Made by a program: the position numbers and the translations under genes
The notes under the pieces: generated by a model
Told to the model about the DNA's origin: nothing
The model's database searches: none
Seen by the model: only the letters and a program-made list of their open reading frames with translations
NCBI GenBank assembly: GCA_003282985.1
Contig: QBYE01000009.1
Span: 1 to 48,229 of the forward strand
Length of the DNA stretch: 48,229 nucleotides
Source: Pelagibacteraceae bacterium AG-325-E08
GTDB lineage: Bacteria > Pseudomonadota > Alphaproteobacteria > Pelagibacterales > Pelagibacteraceae
Direction: 5' to 3'
Shown here: positions 43,579 to 48,229 of the stretch, one piece after another
How positions within the stretch are numbered: position 1 is the first letter of the stretch
Layout: each line of letters opens with the position of its first letter

Positions 43579-44597
43579 TTCAAACCTGTATTTATTGGAA
43601 AGCCATATTTTATATTCATATTCTGAATCGCTTGTCCTGCCCCACCTTTAACCAAATTATCTATTACAGATAGTATTATTATTCTATTTTTATTTTTTGT
43701 TTTACAAATAGAAATATGACAATTATTTGAATTGATCACATCATTAGTACTTATCAATTTATCTTTGCTCATTATTTTTACAAAAGTAGATTTCTTATAA
43801 AAAATAGATAAATTTTTAATAATTTTTGATTGAGAGCTAGAGTTATTCAAATCTACATAAATAGTACTTAATATTCCTCTAAACATTGGAGATAAATGTG
43901 GTGTAAAATCAAAAGAAGATTTTACATTCGCGAATCTTTTAATCATTTGGTCTATTTCAGGGTTGTGTCTATGAGAGCCAATTCCATAAGCACTAAGAGA
44001 TTCATATAAATTTTTATTTTTATATTTTTTATGAACACCTCTTCCAGCTCCAGAATATCCAGATTTAGAGTCAATTATAATATTGTTTTTTTTAATCAAT
44101 TTACTCTTTAATAACGGAAGCAATGGTATAAGAATTGAAGTTGGATAACATCCTGGACAAGAAATTATTTTAAAATCTTTTACTTTTTTTCCAGTTATTT
44201 CAGGTAAAGAATAAATACTTTTTTTAATGTTTGCTAAAGCTTTATGTTTTTGATTATACCATTTTTTATAATCAGAAGCTTTTTCGAGTCTAAAATCTGC
44301 TGCTAAATCAATTAATACATTTTTATCATTCAAATCTTTTGAAATGGCTTGAGCTTCACCATTAGGCAATGCTGTAAAAACTATATCAACATCCTTTAAG
44401 TATTTTTTATCAAACTTGATAATTTTGGGTAAGTTTTTAACAGATCTTGAATTATCATAACTTGAAACTTTTTTTCCAACTGAAGAATTTCCACATAAGT
44501 ATTTAATTCTTACATACTTATGTTTCACTAATAACTTAATTAGTTGAATTCCAATATAGCCAGATGAACCAGCGACTAATACATTAAGCTTAGGCAT
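43575..44597 (-). CDS. argC: N-acetyl-gamma-glutamyl-phosphate reductase
   Basis: Catalyses the NADPH-dependent third step of arginine synthesis. The 340-residue protein has VAGSSGYIGIQLIKLL (NADP-binding GxSGYxG), the catalytic cysteine in SCPGCYPTSI, and the HRHNPEIDQ motif with the active-site His. It is the long, bacterial type 1 form. It follows rpsI by 33 bp in the rplM-rpsI-argC order seen in many Alphaproteobacteria. Confidence 0.96.
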   Translation of the reverse strand: MPKLNVLVAGSSGYIGIQLIKLLVKHKYVRIKYLCGNSSVGKKVSSYDNSRSVKNLPKIIKFDKKYLKDVDIVFTALPNGEAQAISKDLNDKNVLIDLAADFRLEKASDYKKWYNQKHKALANIKKSIYSLPEITGKKVKDFKIISCPGCYPTSILIPLLPLLKSKLIKKNNIIIDSKSGYSGAGRGVHKKYKNKNLYESLSAYGIGSHRHNPEIDQMIKRFANVKSSFDFTPHLSPMFRGILSTIYVDLNNSSSQSKIIKNLSIFYKKSTFVKIMSKDKLISTNDVINSNNCHISICKTKNKNRIIILSVIDNLVKGGAGQAIQNMNIKYGFPINTGLK

Positions 44598-44630
44598 TTT
44601 ATATTATAACAGTTTAAAATTAAAAAAAAA

Positions 44631-45068
44631 TTATCTTTTAGAGAACTGGAAACTTCTTCTAGCTTTTCTTCTTCCAGGTTTTTTTCTCTCAACTGCCCTA
44701 GAGTCTCTAGTGGTCAATTTTTCAGTTCTAAGAGTAGATTTAAGATTTTCGTCAAATAATACTAGTGCTTTAGATATACCATGTACCATTGCTCCAGCTT
44801 GTCCCGTTGGTCCACCACCTTTTACACTGCATCTTACATCATAATCAGTAGCTTGATTGATTAGCTCAAAAGGTCTTGTAATCTGCATTTTATGGTTATC
44901 ACTAGCAAAATAATCGCTAAAAAGTTTACCATTAACATAAATTTTTCCTGAACCCTTTTTTAACCAAACTCTTGCTATAGAAGTTTTTCTTCTTCCTGTT
45001 GCATATTTACTATCTTTAAAATCTAACTTTATTTTAGGAGCTTTTGGAGTTGATTGAGTATTTTCCAT
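44631..45068 (-). CDS. rpsI: 30S ribosomal protein S9
   Basis: Binds 16S rRNA in the small-subunit head; its C-terminal tail touches P-site tRNA. The 145-residue protein has YATGRRKTSIARVWLKKGSG (core GRRKTSIARV), the GGGPTGQAGA loop, and the conserved tail ending KKPGRRKARRSFQFSKR (core RRKARR...QFSKR). It has an N-terminal extension of about 15 residues relative to E. coli, as in other Alphaproteobacteria. It starts directly after the rplM stop. Confidence 0.98.
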   Translation of the reverse strand: MENTQSTPKAPKIKLDFKDSKYATGRRKTSIARVWLKKGSGKIYVNGKLFSDYFASDNHKMQITRPFELINQATDYDVRCSVKGGGPTGQAGAMVHGISKALVLFDENLKSTLRTEKLTTRDSRAVERKKPGRRKARRSFQFSKR

Positions 45069-45527
45069 TTAATTTCTTACAATATTCTTATTATTTAATT
45101 TATTCAATTCTATAACCTTAGGATTTTGAGAGGCGTGTGGATGTTCATTACCAGAATAAATCTTTAGTTTTGTAAGCTGCTTTCTTCCTAAGACACCACC
45201 TGGTAACATTCTCTTAACAGCTAATTTAAGTGTTTCACCTGGTTTTTTTTCGTGAAGTTTTTCTGGTGTAGTTTCTTTTATTCCTCCTGGGTGACCAGTA
45301 TGTCTAAAATATTTTTTATCTTGAAATTTTTTGCCAGTAAATTTTGCTTGTTCTATATTTTTAACTACAACAAAATCGCCATTGTCCATATGGGGTGTGT
45401 AAGTAGTTTTATTTTTTCCTCTTATAATTTTTGAAACGATTGTAGCTAGTCTACCAACAACTGCATTTGTTGCATCTATTTCATACCATGATGAGTTTAT
45501 CTGGTCTTTTTTTACGAATTTAGTCAT
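45069..45527 (-). CDS. rplM: 50S ribosomal protein L13
   Basis: Early-assembling 23S rRNA-binding protein. The 152-residue protein has WYEIDATNAVVGRLATIVSK (core DATNAVVGRLA), the GDFVVVKN segment, the FTGKKFQDKKYFRHTGHPGG stretch (core YFRHTGHPGG) and MLPGGVLGRK. It heads the minus-strand ribosomal operon, directly followed by rpsI. Upstream lies a divergent promoter region shared with the metY leader. Confidence 0.98.
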   Translation of the reverse strand: MTKFVKKDQINSSWYEIDATNAVVGRLATIVSKIIRGKNKTTYTPHMDNGDFVVVKNIEQAKFTGKKFQDKKYFRHTGHPGGIKETTPEKLHEKKPGETLKLAVKRMLPGGVLGRKQLTKLKIYSGNEHPHASQNPKVIELNKLNNKNIVRN

Positions 45528-45537
45528 TGTGCGAGGA

Positions 45538-45565
45538 TTAATACTATTATTAACTTCAAAGTCAA
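45538..45565 (-). promoter_or_regulatory. Candidate rplM promoter
   Basis: On the minus strand, TTGACT (45560-45565) and TATTAA (45538-45543) are 16 bp apart, giving a start a few bases before the rplM ATG at 45527. The leader would be very short and lacks a clear ribosome-binding site. Directly back-to-back with the metY promoter. Confidence 0.45.
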
Positions 45566-45566
45566 T

Positions 45567-45595
45567 TTGATATTTATCTTGAATATTTGTTTATA
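45567..45595 (+). promoter_or_regulatory. Candidate metY promoter
   Basis: TTGATA (45567-45572) and TTTATA (45590-45595) are separated by 17 bp; a start near 45602 would put the first riboswitch at the very 5' end of the transcript. Its -35 element is one base from the -35 of the divergent rplM promoter. Confidence 0.55.
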
Positions 45596-45608
45596 TATGC
45601 TACAAAAT

Positions 45609-45655
45609 ACTTGCCGATTTGATCCTATTGCGGGCATAAAACTGCTAAAAAGGAA
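45609..45655 (+). promoter_or_regulatory. SAM-II riboswitch
   Basis: Senses S-adenosylmethionine with an H-type pseudoknot. P1 is TGCC (45612-45615) with GGCA (45633-45636). The loop GATTTGATCCTATTGC and the 3' strand GCTAAAAAGG (45644-45653) match the conserved SAM-II core; CCT (45624-45626) can pair with AGG (45651-45653) to form the second stem of the pseudoknot. Followed 16 bp later by a second SAM aptamer. The pair matches the tandem SAM-II/SAM-V leader reported for Pelagibacter metY, in which SAM-II is thought to act on transcription. Confidence 0.85.
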
Positions 45656-45670
45656 TTTCATTAATCAGTC

Positions 45671-45728
45671 GGTAGGCATTTGAACTATATTGTGCGCCTT
45701 ACATTTAGTTAAAGCACTAAAAAAGGAG
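45671..45728 (+). promoter_or_regulatory. SAM-V riboswitch overlapping the metY ribosome-binding site
   Basis: A SAM aptamer of the class described in marine bacteria. P1 is GTAGGC (45672-45677) with GCC-T-TAC (45696-45702), having one bulged T. P2 of the pseudoknot is GTGC (45692-45695) with GCAC (45714-45717), and the loop TTTGAACTATATT is kept. The aptamer's 3' strand runs into AAGGAG (45723-45728), the ribosome-binding site 4 bp before the metY ATG, so SAM binding should hide it and block translation (inference from structure). Confidence 0.88.
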
Positions 45729-45732
45729 TAAA

Positions 45733-47061
45733 ATGACAAAAAAAAGAAACAATCCAGAAACTATAGCCATTCATGGTGGTGACTATAGAAGTGACCCTAC
45801 AACCAATGCAGTAGCCGTTCCTATCTATAGAACTACGTCATATCAATTTAATAGTGTGGATCATGCTGCAAATCTCTTTGCTTTAAAAGAATTTGGCAAT
45901 ATTTATACAAGAATAATGAACCCCACTAACGATGTATTAGAAAAAAGAATTGCAGCGCTTGAAGGAGGTTTAGCTTGTTTGACAGTAGCATCTGGACAAA
46001 CTGCTTCACTATTTTCAGTATTAAATGTTGCTCAAGCTGGAGATAATATAATTAGTTCAACCGATCTTTATGGTGGTACTGTCTCTTTATTTACTCACAC
46101 TTTAAGTAAGCTTGGTATTGAAATTAGATATGCAGACCCTAAAGACCCTAAAAATTTTGAGAAATCTATTGATGATAAAACTAGGGCTTTTTATGGAGAA
46201 ACTCTACCCAATCCATATTTAAGAGTATTTCCAATTAAAGAAGTGTCTGACATAGGAAGAAAATATAGTATCCCCTTAATAATGGATAACACAGCAGCTC
46301 CAGTATTATGTAAGCCCATTGAACATGGTGCGGCTGTCGTAATTCATTCTCTAACAAAATATATTGGTGGACATGGTACTGCTATAGCAGGGAGTATTGT
46401 TGATAGTGGTAATTTTGACTGGACTGCAAATCCAAAAAGACAACCCTTATTTAACAAACCTGATGCCAGTTATAGTGGAGCTATTTGGGGTAAAGTTGTA
46501 CCAGAGCTTACTGGAGCAAACATTCCTTTTGCAGTAAGAGCTAGAGTTTGTTTATTAAGAGACTTAGGGTCAGCTTGTTCACCAGATAATGCGTTTTCTA
46601 TAATTCAAGGACTTGAAACTGTAGCTTTAAGAATGAAACAGCATTGTGAAAATGCACAAAAAGTTGTTGATTATTTAAAGAAACATAAAGAAGTAACTAA
46701 AGTAATATTTTCAACTGAACACGATAAATTTATTGCTGATAGAGCCAAAAAATATCTTAAAGGTGGAAATGGACCTATGGTAGGTATTGAATTAAAAGGT
46801 GGTTTTGAAGCTGGTAAAAGATTTATAGAGTCTCTAAAGATGTTCTATCATGTTGCAAATATTGGGGATGCTAGAAGTTTAGCAATTCATCCAGCTAGCA
46901 CAACCCATAGTCAGTTAAATGACAAAGAGCTTACGGCATCTGGTGTGACTCAAAGCTATGTTAGACTATGTATCGGTTTAGAACACATTGATGATATTAT
47001 AGAAGATCTAGATCAAGCATTAAATAAATCATCAAAAGGAACTTTGAAGGCTGTTAGTTAA
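45733..47061 (+). CDS. metY: O-acetylhomoserine sulfhydrylase
   Basis: Makes homocysteine (or methionine with methanethiol) from O-acetylhomoserine and a sulfur donor, using PLP. The 442-residue protein has PIYRTTSYQF near the N terminus, YTRIMNPTNDVLEKRIAALEGG (core NPTNDVLEKR), the substrate-loop NPYLRV, the PLP lysine in SLTKYIGGHGTAIAG (core HSLTKYIGGHG) and the C-terminal SYVRLCIGLEH (core RLCIGLEH). It is preceded by the tandem SAM-II/SAM-V leader, so it is repressed when SAM is plentiful. The nearby homoserine dehydrogenase supplies its precursor. Confidence 0.96.
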   Translation: MTKKRNNPETIAIHGGDYRSDPTTNAVAVPIYRTTSYQFNSVDHAANLFALKEFGNIYTRIMNPTNDVLEKRIAALEGGLACLTVASGQTASLFSVLNVAQAGDNIISSTDLYGGTVSLFTHTLSKLGIEIRYADPKDPKNFEKSIDDKTRAFYGETLPNPYLRVFPIKEVSDIGRKYSIPLIMDNTAAPVLCKPIEHGAAVVIHSLTKYIGGHGTAIAGSIVDSGNFDWTANPKRQPLFNKPDASYSGAIWGKVVPELTGANIPFAVRARVCLLRDLGSACSPDNAFSIIQGLETVALRMKQHCENAQKVVDYLKKHKEVTKVIFSTEHDKFIADRAKKYLKGGNGPMVGIELKGGFEAGKRFIESLKMFYHVANIGDARSLAIHPASTTHSQLNDKELTASGVTQSYVRLCIGLEHIDDIIEDLDQALNKSSKGTLKAVS

Positions 47062-48070
47062 ACCTTGTATTTATATAAAAAAAATAAATACATGAACTTA
47101 CTAAAAAAATCGAACTTAATTGGTGCATAGCTGCAATATATAGTTGTGCACCATATATCACTGTATAAATACCTAAAATAATTTGCAAGATTATAAAAAT
47201 ACCTAAAATGTTTATAGATTTATATAGATCATAAATTTTGTTTTTATATATTTTATAAAAAATAAAAAAATAAAAGAGCATGATCAAATATGCCAAATTT
47301 CTATGCATGAATTGGACTAAAGAAGGATCACTAAAAGCAGATAATTTTAACAAATCTTTAAAGTCATTATCATTTGGGAAATAAGTACTGCCCATCAGAG
47401 GCCAAGAATTATAGATTTTACCAGCATCCATACCAGAAACGAAAGCACCTATTGCTATTTGTATAAATACAAGTATCAAAAATATTAATGGTAAAAATAC
47501 ACTTATTTTTCTTGTGTTATTATTGATAATTTTAGTTTTTAAATAATTCCAAAAAATTAATGATAAAATCAAAAATGCTATTAATAAATGAATTGATAAT
47601 CTAAAATGACTTACATCAACTCTATCAACTAAACCACTACTAACCATATACCATCCTACAAAACCTTGGAAACATATAAGAAAAAAAATTAAGTATAAAT
47701 TCAACAATTTATAAAATTCAATTTTAAAGGAGAAATAAACTAAAGGAATTAGAAAACTGATACCAATTACTCTTCCTAAAAATCTATGACCCCACTCCCA
47801 CCAAAAGATTATTTTAAATTCTTGTAAAGTCATGTTGTAATTTTGTAATTGATACTCAGGAATTTTTTTGTAGAGGTTAAAATACATAATCCAATCATCG
47901 TTATTTAAAGGAGGTAAGATACCAGAAAACAACTGCCATTCAGTTATGGAAAGACCTGAGTCAGTTAATCTTGTAAGACCTCCAACAACAATCATAATTG
48001 CTATAATCCAAAACATGGTTATCAACCAAAGAGATAATTGATTATTTATTTTTGGATTAACTGTATACAT
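47054..48070 (-). CDS. ctaA: Heme A synthase (COX15/CtaA)
   Basis: Oxidises the methyl group of haem O to give haem A for aa3-type cytochrome oxidase, in the inner membrane. The 338-residue protein has eight membrane helices, GGLTRLTDSGLSITEW (core TRLTDSGLS), and the haem-ligand histidines in WEWGHRFLGR, VSHFRLSIHL, QFMHRNLAYL and AAMHQLSSIF, the COX15-type pattern. It converges on metY with an 8-bp overlap at their 3' ends. The minus-strand frame stays open upstream of the ATG at 48070 to the window edge, but that stretch encodes a chorismate mutase on the other strand, so the ATG is taken as the start. Confidence 0.94.
   Translation of the reverse strand: MYTVNPKINNQLSLWLITMFWIIAIMIVVGGLTRLTDSGLSITEWQLFSGILPPLNNDDWIMYFNLYKKIPEYQLQNYNMTLQEFKIIFWWEWGHRFLGRVIGISFLIPLVYFSFKIEFYKLLNLYLIFFLICFQGFVGWYMVSSGLVDRVDVSHFRLSIHLLIAFLILSLIFWNYLKTKIINNNTRKISVFLPLIFLILVFIQIAIGAFVSGMDAGKIYNSWPLMGSTYFPNDNDFKDLLKLSAFSDPSLVQFMHRNLAYLIMLFYFFIFYKIYKNKIYDLYKSINILGIFIILQIILGIYTVIYGAQLYIAAMHQLSSIFLVSSCIYFFYINTRFN
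47066..47092. repeat. Inverted repeat at the metY/ctaA 3' junction
   Basis: TGTATTTAT (47066-47074) and ATAAATACA (47084-47092) form a perfect 9-bp stem around an ATAAAAAAA spacer, 5 bp after the metY stop and inside the last codons of the convergent ctaA. There is no T tract, so terminator function is unproven. Confidence 0.35.
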
Positions 48071-48113
48071 GAAGGCATAAATATAATAATTTTTTAATAA
48101 TCCAAATATATAA

Positions 48114-48229
48114 ATGTCGCCACATAAAAGAAAAAAACTGAGTAAAATTAGATCAGAACTAGATAAATTAGATAATACTCTAATTAAAGTTATAAAAAAA
48201 AGAACAACACTTGTTAATAAAGTATTAGC
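48114..48229 (+). CDS. Chorismate mutase (type II, AroQ fold), 3' end missing
   Basis: The first 38 codons of a forward gene that runs off the window. The product, MSPHKRKKLSKIRSELDKLD followed by NTLIKVIKKRTTLVNKVL, has the AroQ helix-1 pattern in which Arg, Asp-x-LD and the KKRTTLV region bind chorismate. It could be a stand-alone mutase or the N-terminal domain of a longer protein. It is divergent from ctaA with 43 bp between starts. Start chosen at the only ATG before the domain; no ribosome-binding site is obvious. Confidence 0.75.
   Translation, partial: MSPHKRKKLSKIRSELDKLDNTLIKVIKKRTTLVNKVL

Noticed and set aside
48071-48229. N-terminal extension of ctaA or a separate minus-strand membrane gene
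   Set aside because: The minus frame is open to the window edge, but the plus strand encodes a convincing chorismate mutase start there and CtaA proteins normally begin close to the ATG at 48070.

Overview
The window is a compact, very AT-rich bacterial chromosome segment. Its gene content and gene order fit the SAR11 clade (Candidatus Pelagibacter and relatives, Alphaproteobacteria). The evidence is very short or overlapping gene junctions, a small UvrA-ssb-gyrA-coaD-tgt neighbourhood, an NDUFS4-type complex I subunit, recG next to sdhE, and above all a SAM-II riboswitch followed by a SAM-V riboswitch in front of metY, an arrangement described from Pelagibacter. The assignment is by recognition; no database search was run.

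Layout. 1-5867 (+): end of scpB, tatABC, serS, yajC, secD, secF, an export block joining the Tat and Sec accessory machinery. 5864-9369 (-): a PuuD-like membrane protein and uvrA. 9460-14675 (+): ssb, gyrA, coaD, a periplasmic cyclophilin, tgt. 14758-17167: tRNA-Lys(UUU) carrying a 2.3-kb integrated element that has duplicated the 3' part of the tRNA (48-bp perfect direct repeat). The element encodes a four-helix membrane protein and a PIF1/RecD-like helicase, has no integrase of its own, and bears paired 9-bp iterons near both ends. 17171-21155: a Tat-lipoprotein M48 peptidase, a DUF502 protein, recG, sdhE and tRNA-Ser(UGA).

21244-29580 (+): a long overlapping run of rarD-like transporter, MltB-type transglycosylase, RlpA/SPOR lipoprotein, D,D-carboxypeptidase, tmk, holB, metG, tatD and an MBL hydrolase, i.e. 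peptidoglycan processing coupled to DNA replication and translation genes. 29575-31764 (-): glutathione peroxidase, nhaA, a zinc-ribbon membrane protein. 31921-33451: a small accessory pair (glycosyltransferase and methyltransferase). 33529-35829: tRNA-Pro(UGG), NDUFS4-like subunit, SbmA/BacA-like transporter, glpX. 35883-40293: tRNA-Glu(UUC), a GIY-YIG protein, a 701-aa double glycosyltransferase, an orphan tyrosine recombinase with an inverted repeat at its start, a 58-aa membrane protein, an Ogt-like protein, and 425 bp of noncoding DNA that is long for such a genome.

40294-45527 (-): EamA and AEC transporters, homoserine dehydrogenase, a small lipoprotein, argC, rpsI, rplM. 45538-45728: divergent promoters and the tandem SAM-II/SAM-V leader. 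45733-47061: metY. 47054-48070 (-): ctaA. 48114-end (+): start of a chorismate mutase.

The least ordinary parts are the integrase-less tRNA-Lys element with its iterons and its repeat-bracketed helicase, the tandem riboswitch leader, the orphan recombinase, and a Tgt that has lost two of three zinc-binding cysteines.
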